NCBI GenBank assembly: GCA_019636735.1
Contig: JAHBWY010000003.1
Coordinates: 372,001 to 436,000 of the forward strand
Source of the DNA: Phycisphaeraceae bacterium
GTDB taxonomy: Bacteria > Planctomycetota > Phycisphaerae > Phycisphaerales > SM1A02
DNA: 64,000 nucleotides
Direction of reading: 5' to 3'
The notes under the pieces are model-generated. The model saw nothing but the letters and a program-made list of their open reading frames with translations. It did not search any database and had not been told where the DNA came from. Shown piece by piece: positions 41,875-50,734 of the stretch. The stretch's first letter is position 1; each line of letters begins with the position of its first letter. A program made the position numbers and the translations under genes.

Positions 41875-44288
41875 CGCATTCACCCGCCACGACTTCGCAG
41901 CGACTCCTGAGCTCGGCGCTTCGCGCGCCGGTGATGGTCATCGGCGCGCTCCTGTCGCTGCTGGTGGCCATGCCCGCGTCTGCGGTCGGTGACGAGGGTT
42001 CGGCAGCGCTCGCCGCGTTCCTCGCCCAGCCGATCGATCCCGCGGTCGTCTCCCCGGACCTCTCCTGGGCGGGGTGGATCATCGGGCTGCCGGCGATCTC
42101 CGCCATCATCTGCGGCCTCTGCTGCGCGCTGCGCATCCGCAACAAGCTGCCCGCGGCGGTCACGGTCATCTCCTTCGCGATCTCGTTCGTTCTCGTCTTC
42201 CTCCTCTTCCGGACTGTGAATCCGAATCAGGCGGTGGTGATCCCGCTCTTCGACTGGATCGCCTTCACCTGGGGTGACGGGCGCTGGCACGGCATCGGGG
42301 CGCACTTCGCGCTCTATGTCGACCAGCTCACGCTCTTCTGGATGCTCTTTGTCACCGGACTCGGCACGCTCATCGCGATCTTCGCGAGCGAGTACATGGA
42401 GTCCGATGTCGGCAAGGGCTACGCCCGCTTCTTCTTCGGGGTGAGCCTCTTCATCGTCGCAATGGCGGCGCTGGTGATGGCGGACAATCTCGTCCTCCTC
42501 TACCTCGGCTGGGAAGGCGTCGGCCTCGCGAGCTATCTGCTCATTGGCTACTACTACACGAAGCCGAGCGCGGTCGCCGCTGCAAAGAAGGCCTTCATCG
42601 TCAACCGCATCGGCGACCTCGGCCTCGCGATCGGCATCTTCCTGATCTGGGTCAACTACGGCACGCTCCAGTACGACGGGCTCTTCCAGGCGATCCAGGA
42701 AGCGGACAATCCCGCCGGTGGCTGGGACGCTTCGCTCATTCCCTTCTGCCTGATGCTCGGCGCCTTCGGCAAGAGCGCGCAGATTCCGCTCTATGTCTGG
42801 CTTCCCGACGCGATGGAAGGACCGACGCCGGTCTCCGCGCTCATCCACGCCGCAACGATGGTCACGGCAGGTGTCTACCTGATCGCGCGGATGTTCCCGC
42901 TCTTCGTGATCAACCCCGAGGCGATGACGACGGTCGCCTGGGTCGGAGGTCTGACGGCGCTTCTCGCCGCGACCATCGGCATGGCGCAGTACGACATCAA
43001 ACGGATCTTCGCCTACAGCACGGTGAGCCAGCTCGGGTACATGTTCCTGGGCCTCGGCGTGGGCACCACCTACGGCGCGTGCTACCACACCTTCACGCAC
43101 GCCTTCTTCAAGGCGCTGCTCTTCCTCACCTCGGGCGCGATCATGCATGGCTTCGCGGGCCAGCTCGACCTGCGTCGACTTTCAGGTCTTCGACGCGTGC
43201 CCGGGTTCACGCTGGTGAGCTGGACCATGCTCATCGGCTGCCTCTGGCTTGCCGCGTTCCCCTTCTCCGCCGGCTTCTTCTCGAAGGACACGATCCTCTA
43301 CTGGGCGATGTTCCACCCGACCTTCGCCCAGCCCGCGCTCGCGTGGATCGGGCTGGTCGTGGCGGGCTTGACGGCGTACTACACCTTCCGAGTCTGGTTC
43401 CGCGTCTGCGCCGGTCCGGTCGCCTATGTGCCGGGTGAAGACGACCACGGCGCCGCACACGACGATCATGGCGCCAGTCACGCGGGCCACGGTGCGCACG
43501 GTGAGCATGGCGGGCATGCTGGGCATGGTGGGCATGGCCACGATGCGCATGCATCAGGCGCCGCTCATGGCAGCGCGTCTCATGCGGCAAGCGCCGGGCA
43601 TGGTGGGCATGGTGGGCATGGTGGGCATGGCGGTCGTGGCGGGCACGGCTCCGGCGACTTCCACCCCCACGCGCCGCGACTTGCGATCAAGGGCGTCCTC
43701 TTCATTCTTGCCGTCGGAGCGATCCTCGCCGGTCTGCCGACCTATCTCGTGATGTCCGGTCACTCCTCGGTGAACTGGGTCGAGTCGATGGTCGGCAACT
43801 CGAGCGCCATCATGGGCGTGGTGCCCGAGGCGCTCGACACCTCGCATCCGCATCTGCTCGGCATGGACGGTCACACGGCGATGTTCGTCCTCTCGACCAT
43901 CGTCGGGCTCACGGGCATCTTCGTGGCGTTCATCCTTCACCTGCAGAATCGGCGCCTCGCCGATCGCATCAGGAGCGGCCTGCTCGCCTCGAGCGCCACG
44001 CGATGGCTCCCGACCGCGATGGAGAACAAGTGGTATGTCGATGAGGCCTACCACGCCTGCTTCCGACTGCCGATGTGGGTCGGCGGTCACCTGCTCCACT
44101 TCTTCGACAAGCACTTCATCGACGGCCTTCTGGTGAACGGCATCGGTCGCATTCCGCCGATGCTCGGCAGGCTCTTCCAGCCGCTCTACAACGGTGTGCT
44201 CCAGGGCTACGCGACGACCATGGCCGGAGCGGTCGGACTCATCCTCGCGTGGATCATCTGGCGCTGGGTGGCGGGAGGTGGCGCGTGA
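41871..44288 (+). CDS. nuoL: NADH-quinone oxidoreductase subunit L
   Basis: 805 residues, longer than the usual 610-660. An extra N-terminal hydrophobic segment (MVIGALLSLLVAMPASA) precedes the normal first helix at about residue 64. Core motifs are clear: LYLGWEGVGLASYLLIGYYY, LPDAMEGPTPVSALIHAATMVTAGVYL, FAYSTVSQLGYMFLGLG. Residues about 522-602 are an 80-residue insertion made mostly of Gly, His and Ala. NuoL is the distal proton-pumping subunit, with a long lateral helix at the C-terminus. The stop overlaps nuoM as GTGA. Confidence 0.95.
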   Translation: MTHSPATTSQRLLSSALRAPVMVIGALLSLLVAMPASAVGDEGSAALAAFLAQPIDPAVVSPDLSWAGWIIGLPAISAIICGLCCALRIRNKLPAAVTVISFAISFVLVFLLFRTVNPNQAVVIPLFDWIAFTWGDGRWHGIGAHFALYVDQLTLFWMLFVTGLGTLIAIFASEYMESDVGKGYARFFFGVSLFIVAMAALVMADNLVLLYLGWEGVGLASYLLIGYYYTKPSAVAAAKKAFIVNRIGDLGLAIGIFLIWVNYGTLQYDGLFQAIQEADNPAGGWDASLIPFCLMLGAFGKSAQIPLYVWLPDAMEGPTPVSALIHAATMVTAGVYLIARMFPLFVINPEAMTTVAWVGGLTALLAATIGMAQYDIKRIFAYSTVSQLGYMFLGLGVGTTYGACYHTFTHAFFKALLFLTSGAIMHGFAGQLDLRRLSGLRRVPGFTLVSWTMLIGCLWLAAFPFSAGFFSKDTILYWAMFHPTFAQPALAWIGLVVAGLTAYYTFRVWFRVCAGPVAYVPGEDDHGAAHDDHGASHAGHGAHGEHGGHAGHGGHGHDAHASGAAHGSASHAASAGHGGHGGHGGHGGRGGHGSGDFHPHAPRLAIKGVLFILAVGAILAGLPTYLVMSGHSSVNWVESMVGNSSAIMGVVPEALDTSHPHLLGMDGHTAMFVLSTIVGLTGIFVAFILHLQNRRLADRIRSGLLASSATRWLPTAMENKWYVDEAYHACFRLPMWVGGHLLHFFDKHFIDGLLVNGIGRIPPMLGRLFQPLYNGVLQGYATTMAGAVGLILAWIIWRWVAGGGA

Positions 44289-45994
44289 CCATCGCCGTTC
44301 TTCTTCTGCTGCTGCCGCTCGTCGCCGTCGGCGCCATCATCGCCGCGCCGGAGCGGCAGGCGAAGTGGGTCGCCTTCGGCGCCTCATCAGTCGTCTTCCT
44401 CCTGAGCGTCATCTGGGCCTTCCAGTTCCCGGAGTGGACCACCGGTCGCTTCTGGCCCGAAGAGGGCGGCGCGGGCGTCATGACGCGGTTCGGCGTGAGC
44501 CTCGAGCTCGGCGTCGACTCGGTCAGCATGATGCTGATCCTGCTCACCACCTTCCTCACGCCGCTTTCGATCCTCGGCTCCTTCACGAGCATCACCACGC
44601 GCGAGCGCGAGTTCTACGGCTGGTTCATGGTGCTGCTCTCCGCGATGCAGCTCGCGTTCATGAGCCGCGACGCGATCCTCTTCTATGTGGGCTATGAGTT
44701 CACGCTCGCCCCAATGTTCTTCCTGATCTCGATCTGGGGAGGACCGGAACGCCGCGCCGCGGGCATCAAGTTCTTCCTCTTCACCTTCCTCGGATCGGTG
44801 CTCACGCTGGCGGGCATCGTCTATGTGGCGGTGCAGCAGTGGGACGCAACGGGCACCTGGAGCTTCCGCATCACCGACCTCGTGAACTTCGCGAATCACC
44901 CGGAGCATGGGCTCACTTCGCGGCAGCAGTTCTGGGTCTTCGCGGCGCTCATGGCCGGATTCGCGGTCAAGACCCCCTTCTTCCCCGTGCACACCTGGCT
45001 GCCCTTGGCGCACGACCAGGCACCGACCGCAGGCAGCGTCATCCTCGCAGGCACGCTCCTCAAGCTCGGCACCTACGGCGTCTATCGCATCGCGCTCCCC
45101 ATGACTCCCGAGGGGGCGGTGGCGCTCTGCACCTTCTTCGCCGTGCTCTGTCTCCTCGCCATCGTCAACATGGCGCTCGTCTGCTGGGTGCAGCGCGATG
45201 TGAAGAAACTTATCGCCTACAGCTCGGTGAGCCACATGGGCTTCGCCATGCTCGGCCTCTTCGCCTTCAACCCGATCGGCGCCGAAGGGTCCGTGATGTA
45301 CATGGTGAACCACGGCCTCTCGACTGGCGCGCTCTTCCTCTGCATCGGCATGATGTACGAGCGCTACCACACGAAGGACATGGAGGAGATCGGCGGCCTC
45401 GCGAAGCGCATGCCCGTGTGGGCGTTCTTCATGGTCTTCTTCACGCTCTCGAGCGTCGGTCTCCCTGGACTCAACGGCTTCGTCGGCGAGTTCCTCTGTC
45501 TCTTCGGCGCCTTCACGGCATCGCACGATGCGGCAACGGGCTATCCCGGCGTGCTTGGACCGTGGTTCGCCCTGATCGGCGCCGTGGGACTCATTCTCGG
45601 CGCGATGTACCTGCTCATCATGCTCGGCAAGGTGGTGTGGGGCCCGCTGCGCGAGCCGCATCTCCACAGCCGCGATCCGATCCGCGATCTCGGGTTCCGG
45701 GAGATCGCGATCCTCACGCCGCTGGCGCTGGTGTGCCTCTGGATCGGACTCCAGCCGACGCCGCTTCTCAAGGCGATCATGCCGAGCGCGAGGATCGTGC
45801 TTGCCGACTACCCCGCCGCGGTGCAGCGCTACCACGCCGAGCGCGAACGCCGCGCCTCGGAGGCGCTGGTGCGTGACGAGGTGCGACCCGCTCCGTCAGA
45901 GCCGACGCCGGCGGCCGAGGCTGCGGCGCTGGTCGGAACCTCACCGCTCTCGCTGCTGATCGCGCCGTCACAGACCGCTGGAGGCCGCCCATGA
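44285..45994 (+). CDS. nuoM: NADH-quinone oxidoreductase subunit M
   Basis: 569 residues from GTG 44285, overlapping the nuoL stop. NuoM signatures include FMLLSAMQLAFMSRDAILFYVGYEFTLAPMFFLI-type segments, KTPFFPVHTWLPLAHDQAPTAGSVILAG, KKLIAYSSVSHMGFAMLGLF and FTLSSVGLPGLNGFVGEF. The conserved Lys and Glu residues of the antiporter-like fold sit in these segments. The last 60 residues form a polar Ala/Glu/Pro tail not needed by the family. It overlaps nuoN by 4 bases. Confidence 0.95.
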   Translation: MTIAVLLLLLPLVAVGAIIAAPERQAKWVAFGASSVVFLLSVIWAFQFPEWTTGRFWPEEGGAGVMTRFGVSLELGVDSVSMMLILLTTFLTPLSILGSFTSITTREREFYGWFMVLLSAMQLAFMSRDAILFYVGYEFTLAPMFFLISIWGGPERRAAGIKFFLFTFLGSVLTLAGIVYVAVQQWDATGTWSFRITDLVNFANHPEHGLTSRQQFWVFAALMAGFAVKTPFFPVHTWLPLAHDQAPTAGSVILAGTLLKLGTYGVYRIALPMTPEGAVALCTFFAVLCLLAIVNMALVCWVQRDVKKLIAYSSVSHMGFAMLGLFAFNPIGAEGSVMYMVNHGLSTGALFLCIGMMYERYHTKDMEEIGGLAKRMPVWAFFMVFFTLSSVGLPGLNGFVGEFLCLFGAFTASHDAATGYPGVLGPWFALIGAVGLILGAMYLLIMLGKVVWGPLREPHLHSRDPIRDLGFREIAILTPLALVCLWIGLQPTPLLKAIMPSARIVLADYPAAVQRYHAERERRASEALVRDEVRPAPSEPTPAAEAAALVGTSPLSLLIAPSQTAGGRP

Positions 45995-47700
45995 CCGACA
46001 TGAGCCTGCGCCTCATCACGATCATTCCCGAGATCGTCCTCTTCGCAGGCGCGGTGATCGTGAGCATCCTGGGGCTCTCCCCCGCGAAGCAGCTTCGAGA
46101 CGCCGTGCCCGCCATCACGGCCGCGTTCCTCTTCGCAGCACTCGTCATCATTCCCTTCGTCTCGCAGCCCGATCGAGTGGCCGATGCGGGCCACCTGCTT
46201 CCGAACCTCGGCATGGTCGCGAAGATGCTGATCGCGGGTGTTTCGCTGCTCCTGGTCGCGGTCGGCGCAGGCGCGGTCGATCGCCGCCTTGAAGAGTCGA
46301 TCGCGCGGGGTCGCTCTCCCTTCGACCCCGTGCGCGTGTTGCGCGGCGAGTACCACGCCTTCCTGCTCCTCTCGGTGTCAGGCGCCATGCTGCTTGCAAG
46401 CGCCAGCGACCTCATCTGGCTCTTCCTCGCCCTTGAACTCTCGAGCCTGCCGACCTATGTGATGGTCGCAATCAGCCGCGGCACGCGACGCGCCCAGGAG
46501 GCGGCGGTCAAGTACTTCTTCCTCGGCGCCATGGCCGCGGCCATGGTCCTCTACGGCTTCGCGCTCCTCTACGGGTCGACCGGCACGCTGCGGCTCGTGG
46601 ATATGCACTCCGTCTTCTCGGCGCAGATCGCCGCGGGCGGTGTCGACGGCCTCGCAATCATCGGCGCGGCGCTCGTGATCCTCGGCCTCACCTTCAAGAT
46701 CACCGCAGTGCCGATGCACTTCTACGCCCCCGATGTCTACGAGGGCGCCGGGGTCCATGTCACCGCGTTCCTGAGCTTCATTCCGAAGGTTGCCGGCTTC
46801 ATCACACTCATCATGGTGCTCTCGACCATCGGCTGGGAGGGCCACCGCCCGGGAGCCGACGGGGCGCTCCTCAACGGCCTGCCGCTGCCGCTCACTTCGC
46901 TGCTTTGGATGCTGGCGGTGATGACGATGACGCTCGGCAACATCGGCGCTCTCCTCCAGCGGAGCGTGAAGCGCATGCTGGCCTATAGCTCGATCGCGCA
47001 TTCGGGGTACATGCTGATCGGCATCATCGTCGGCCCCGCGCTCGGCGGCTTCGATGCGCTCTTCTTCTACCTCGTCTGCTACGGACTCATGAACACCGCG
47101 GTGTTCGGGGCGCTCGCGGCGATCGAGCGCTCCAACGGCGACGAGGTCGACTCCTTCGACGACCTCTCCGGACTCTGGGTCCGTCACCCGATGGTGGCGG
47201 CGATGCTTGCGGCCGGCGCAGGCAGTCTCGTCGGACTCCCGCCACTGCTCGGCTTCTGGGGCAAGCTCGATCTCTTCATCGCCGGTATCAACGACGCCCA
47301 GACGGTGCTGATCGTGATCGCGGCCGTGAACAGTGCGATCAGCGCCTGGTACTACCTGCGACTCGCGGGATTGCCGATCGTCGGTGTTGCCGATCGCCGC
47401 GCGGAACTGGTTGTGAGCGTGCCGAGTCGATGGCCGAAGGTCGCTGCGGTCATCTGCGGGCTCGGCGTCATCGTGCTGCCGCTGCCGCTCGTCGATTCGA
47501 TCATCGAAGCCTCCGCCGTCGTCGGCGCCGAGCGTCGGGGCGTGGCGCAAACTCCGTTGGAGCCGATGACTGATCCGCTGCCGGAGCACGCGTCGCAACC
47601 TCTCTCCGTGGCTCCCACGGCTCCCGGAGAGGATGCTGCCGCAGACGCGCCATCTCCGCTACAATCTCCGCCCCGCAGCGCCCGTAGCTCAACTGGATAG
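45991..47700 (+). CDS. nuoN: NADH-quinone oxidoreductase subunit N
   Basis: 569 residues. Starts in the nuoM stop (ATGA). NuoN motifs: LFLALELSSLPTYVMVA, AAVKYFFLGAMAAAMVLYGFALLYG, FKITAVPMHFYAPDVYEGA, KRMLAYSSIAHSGYMLIGI, and SLVGLPPLLGFWGKL. The fold pumps protons in complex I. The last 60 residues are a low-complexity Pro/Ala/Ser tail, and the reading frame ends inside tRNA-Arg(ACG): the final 23 bases, including the TAG stop at 47698-47700, are shared with the acceptor and D arm of the tRNA. Confidence 0.95.
   Translation: MTDMSLRLITIIPEIVLFAGAVIVSILGLSPAKQLRDAVPAITAAFLFAALVIIPFVSQPDRVADAGHLLPNLGMVAKMLIAGVSLLLVAVGAGAVDRRLEESIARGRSPFDPVRVLRGEYHAFLLLSVSGAMLLASASDLIWLFLALELSSLPTYVMVAISRGTRRAQEAAVKYFFLGAMAAAMVLYGFALLYGSTGTLRLVDMHSVFSAQIAAGGVDGLAIIGAALVILGLTFKITAVPMHFYAPDVYEGAGVHVTAFLSFIPKVAGFITLIMVLSTIGWEGHRPGADGALLNGLPLPLTSLLWMLAVMTMTLGNIGALLQRSVKRMLAYSSIAHSGYMLIGIIVGPALGGFDALFFYLVCYGLMNTAVFGALAAIERSNGDEVDSFDDLSGLWVRHPMVAAMLAAGAGSLVGLPPLLGFWGKLDLFIAGINDAQTVLIVIAAVNSAISAWYYLRLAGLPIVGVADRRAELVVSVPSRWPKVAAVICGLGVIVLPLPLVDSIIEASAVVGAERRGVAQTPLEPMTDPLPEHASQPLSVAPTAPGEDAAADAPSPLQSPPRSARSSTG
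47660..47665 (+). promoter_or_regulatory. -10 element for tRNA-Arg(ACG) inside nuoN
   Basis: TACAAT at 47660-47665 predicts a start about 5 bases before the tRNA. A CTGCCG about 18 bases upstream may serve as a poor -35. The element lies in the low-complexity tail of nuoN. Confidence 0.45.
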
Positions 47701-47751
47701 AGCGTCGGCCTACGAAGCCGAAGGTTGCTGGTTCGAGTCCAGCCGGGCGCG
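47678..47751 (+). tRNA. tRNA-Arg (anticodon ACG)
   Basis: A 74-nt cloverleaf: acceptor GCGCCCG with CGGGCGC, D-arm GCTC/GAGC, anticodon stem TCGGC/GCCGA around CTACGAA, T-arm GCTGG/CCAGC with loop TTCGAGT. Anticodon ACG (A to inosine) reads CGU, CGC and CGA. CCA is not encoded. It shares 23 bases with nuoN. Confidence 0.96.
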
Positions 47752-47813
47752 TTCGGACGCCCCCACTCCGGGTTGACCGGCCGATCGTCGATCGATCGCT
47801 CAACCGCGATCCC

Positions 47814-49766
47814 ATGAGCACGAATGCATCGCTCGCCGAGATCTTCGAGAGCATGGCGGACCTGCTCGAGCTGACCGGCGCCAATCCCTTTCGCGTGAAT
47901 GCCCATCGGCGCGTGGCGCGAGCGATGGAATCGCTCGGCGAGGATGCCGCGGCGATCGTGGGACGAGATCCCTCGGAGCTCACCACCATCGAGGGAATCG
48001 GAGGCGGGAGCGCGAAAAAGATCGAGGAATTCGTCCGCACCGGGCGCATCAAGGAGCATCAGGAGCTGCTCGCGGAGGTGCCGCCGGGCGTGCCCGCGAT
48101 GCTCAGGATTCCGGGGCTCGGACCCAAGACCGTGCGGATGCTCTGGAACGATGCGGGCATCGAGGATATCGCTGGCCTTCGCACCGCACTCGATGCCGGT
48201 CGCCTCGAGGGCCTGCCGCGACTCGGGCCGAAATCGATCGCGAACCTTCGCGAGTCGCTCGACTTCCTCGAGAAGTCTGGCGGTCGCGCCCGGCTCGGCA
48301 GCGCCATGCCAGTGGCCGAGGCGATCGTCGCCATGCTTGCGGGCCTGCCCGGGGTTGAGCGCGCTGCGTTTGCGGGAAGCCTCAGACGCGGGCGGGAGAC
48401 GATCGGCGATCTCGACATCCTGGTCGCCGCCGACAACGCCGGCCCCGTCTCAGAGGCCTTCCAGGCAATGGACCCGAAGGCAGGCGGCGCTCCGACCAGC
48501 GGAGCGCGAAAGGGCGCGAAGGGCCGCGGCGCCGCAGGCAAGGCGCGAAAGGGTGCACCCGCCGCAGCTCAAGCCGATGAGCCTCAGGCGGTGGACGGCG
48601 AAGCGCTCGCACACGCGGCCACGGGTGACGCCGCTTCGAGTCCCCATGCCGAACTGCCGCGCGTCGCGAAGGTGCTCGCCGCCGGAGAAACCAAGACCTC
48701 GGTGCGCCTCGACAACGGCATGCAGGCGGACTTGCGCGTCGTACCGCTTGGCGCCTTCGGCGCCGCGCTTCTCCATTTCACCGGTAGCAAGGAGCACAAT
48801 GTCCGTCTGCGCGAGCGTGCCATCGCGCGCGGCTTCCGCCTGAATGAGTACGGGCTCTTCCCCGACGATGGCGAGCCCGCGCCGCAGGATCGGGGCGTTC
48901 GTCCTGTGGCAGGGAAGACCGAGGAGGAGATCTACGAGGCTCTCGGGCTGCCGTGGATCCCCCCCGAGCTGCGCGAGGATCATGGCGAGTGTTCCGAGCC
49001 GATCCCCACTGACCTCGTGACGATCGACGACATTCGCGCCGAGCTCCACGCGCACACGACCGCCAGTGACGGCGCCATGAGCATCGAAGCGCTCGCCCGC
49101 GCGGCGAAGGCGCAAGGGTTCCACACGATCGCCGTCACCGACCACAGCCGCTCGAGCGTGCAGGCGAATGGACTCTCTCCGGAGAGGCTTCTTGCCCACA
49201 TCGACGCGATTCGAGCCGCCGAAGCGAAGATCGGCGGCATCCGACTCCTCGCCGGCAGCGAGGTGGACATTCACGCCGATGGCTCCCTCGACTACGACGA
49301 TGAACTCCTCGCCCGGCTCGACCTCGTCATCGCGAGCCCTCATGCGTCACTGCGGCAGGAGCCCGCCACGGCGACCGCGCGACTGCTCGCGGCGGTGCGC
49401 CACCCGCTGGTCCACTGCATCGGTCACCCCACCGGTCGCATCATCAACGGACGCCCGGGACTCGAGCCCGACATGCCCGCGATCATCGCCGCCGCGCGGG
49501 AGTGCGGCACGGCGCTTGAGATCAACGCGAATCACCTGCGCCTCGATCTTCGCGATGCGCATGTCCGGATGGCGGTCGATGCCGGAGTCACCATCGCCAT
49601 CAACTGCGATGTCCACGGCGAAGGCGACTTCAACGAATTGCGCTACGGAGTCATGACCGCCCGGCGCGGCTGGCTTCCGCGCTCCCTCTGCATCAATACC
49701 TGGGAGCGTGATGCCATCGAAGCGTGGCTCCGCGCGAAGCGAACAACCTCGACTTCCCGCCGTTGA
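47814..49766 (+). CDS. polX: Family X DNA polymerase with PHP domain
   Basis: 650 residues. N-terminal helix-hairpin-helix (ANPFRVNAHRRVARAMESL, then IEGIGGGSAKKIEEF and IPGLGPKTVRML). The nucleotidyltransferase core reads GSLRRGRETIGDLDILVA, whose two Asp bind metal, with the third Asp in NGMQADLRVVP. Between them about 60 residues of Ala/Gly/Lys low-complexity sequence are inserted (about 220-285). The PHP exonuclease domain follows: ELHAHTTASDG, VTDHSRSS, GSEVDIHADG, HPTGR, NANHLRLDLR and NCDVH supply metal ligands. Such enzymes fill gaps in base-excision repair and trim 3' ends. tRNA-Arg lies just upstream. Confidence 0.93.
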   Translation: MSTNASLAEIFESMADLLELTGANPFRVNAHRRVARAMESLGEDAAAIVGRDPSELTTIEGIGGGSAKKIEEFVRTGRIKEHQELLAEVPPGVPAMLRIPGLGPKTVRMLWNDAGIEDIAGLRTALDAGRLEGLPRLGPKSIANLRESLDFLEKSGGRARLGSAMPVAEAIVAMLAGLPGVERAAFAGSLRRGRETIGDLDILVAADNAGPVSEAFQAMDPKAGGAPTSGARKGAKGRGAAGKARKGAPAAAQADEPQAVDGEALAHAATGDAASSPHAELPRVAKVLAAGETKTSVRLDNGMQADLRVVPLGAFGAALLHFTGSKEHNVRLRERAIARGFRLNEYGLFPDDGEPAPQDRGVRPVAGKTEEEIYEALGLPWIPPELREDHGECSEPIPTDLVTIDDIRAELHAHTTASDGAMSIEALARAAKAQGFHTIAVTDHSRSSVQANGLSPERLLAHIDAIRAAEAKIGGIRLLAGSEVDIHADGSLDYDDELLARLDLVIASPHASLRQEPATATARLLAAVRHPLVHCIGHPTGRIINGRPGLEPDMPAIIAAARECGTALEINANHLRLDLRDAHVRMAVDAGVTIAINCDVHGEGDFNELRYGVMTARRGWLPRSLCINTWERDAIEAWLRAKRTTSTSRR

Positions 49767-49800
49767 GCGGTGCCGCGCAAGGCGACCTTCGGCGGCCAAC

Positions 49801-49876
49801 TCACTCACGGCCTGCCGTTCCACGCTGACCAGCGTGTCACTCACTCACGGCCTGCCATTCCATGATGACCAGCGTG
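49801..49876. repeat. Two tandem 36-base repeats, 40-base period
   Basis: 49801-49836 and 49841-49876 differ at only three positions and are spaced 40 bases apart. Each ends in ATGACCAGCGTG or its CTGACC variant. They lie in the gap between convergent polX and the amidotransferase gene. Confidence 0.7.
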
Positions 49877-49966
49877 CCGCGATGGAACAGGACTGATTCG
49901 ACTCACTCTGATCGAAGGCGACCAGCCTCGACCTTCTCAATCATCGGCTTCCGCGCAACGCCTCGA

Positions 49967-50707
49967 TCAGTGATGCAGATCACGCACGATGCCGCGGTTC
50001 ACTCGATCGACCGGCATCAGGCAGAGCGCGATCCGCTCGGTCAGCCGTTCCGCAAGTCGCTCCGCAACAGCCGCGTGCTGATCGACGCCGCTCCGGATCG
50101 CCTCGGGTGACGCTCCCGCGGAGCGCACCTCATCGCCATACTCATCGACTTCCTTCAGGATGATCGCTCGATCCCATTCGAAGTGGTACTGGAAGCCGTA
50201 ACTGAAGAGACCGACGGCAAAGGCCTGCACCCGGCAGCGCTCACTCGAGGCGAGGATGCGGGCCTCCGGCGGCGCCGTCACGATCTCGTCGAAGTGCCAG
50301 CAGAACTGCGTCGAAGTCCATGGAATGCCCGCGAGGACTGGATCCTCGCGACCCACTGGGGAGAGTGAGACATTGAACCAACCGAGTTCAGGAGTCGCGC
50401 TCTTCTTCACTTCGCCACCGAGCGCCTGCGCGAGAAGCTGGGCACCGAGGCAGAGCCCCACCACCGGAACTCCCGCGCCATGCGCATCGCGAATGAGCGA
50501 CATCTCCGCCGCAAGCCACGGCTCGTTGCCGTAGGCCGACTGCGGACCGCCGCAGCTCACGAGGCCGGTGATTCCATCGAGGTCGGGCGGCAGCGCCTCG
50601 CCTCGATCGACTCGAATGATCCGAAGGCGGGAGCCGAGCGTACGAAGGCCGCGTGCGAGAATGCCTGCGCCAAAGTTCGGAGAATGTTCCAGGATCACGA
50701 TCGACAT
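49967..50707 (-). CDS. Class I glutamine amidotransferase-like protein
   Basis: 246 residues from ATG 50707. A Rossmann-like class I GATase: SIVILEHSPNFGAGIL at the start, GLVSCGGPQSAY, then the nucleophile Cys in VVGLCLGAQLLAQALGG, and FQYHFEWD offering the catalytic His and Glu. It resembles the standalone GuaA-N-like proteins of unknown substrate, such as YfeJ-type enzymes. The real GMP synthase has an additional ATPase domain, absent here. It is divergent from yraN, and convergent with polX. Confidence 0.85.
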   Translation of the reverse strand: MSIVILEHSPNFGAGILARGLRTLGSRLRIIRVDRGEALPPDLDGITGLVSCGGPQSAYGNEPWLAAEMSLIRDAHGAGVPVVGLCLGAQLLAQALGGEVKKSATPELGWFNVSLSPVGREDPVLAGIPWTSTQFCWHFDEIVTAPPEARILASSERCRVQAFAVGLFSYGFQYHFEWDRAIILKEVDEYGDEVRSAGASPEAIRSGVDQHAAVAERLAERLTERIALCLMPVDRVNRGIVRDLHH

Positions 50708-50734
50708 GGTGAGCCAAGCGTAGCATTCGCCCTC

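Noticed and set aside
41880..43148. Long minus-strand frames opposite nuoL and nuoM (also 44387-45835 and 46378-47598)
   Set aside because: They are Glu/Arg/His-rich antisense products of hydrophobic genes in GC-rich DNA, a common artefact.
43434..43676. Short tandem repeats considered as a CRISPR or DNA-level repeat array
   Set aside because: They are 9-base coding repeats within the nuoL frame giving Gly-His units, with no spacers.
49967..50707. Amidotransferase considered as GMP synthase (guaA)
   Set aside because: It lacks the ATP-pyrophosphatase and dimerisation domains, so it is only a standalone GATase-like protein.
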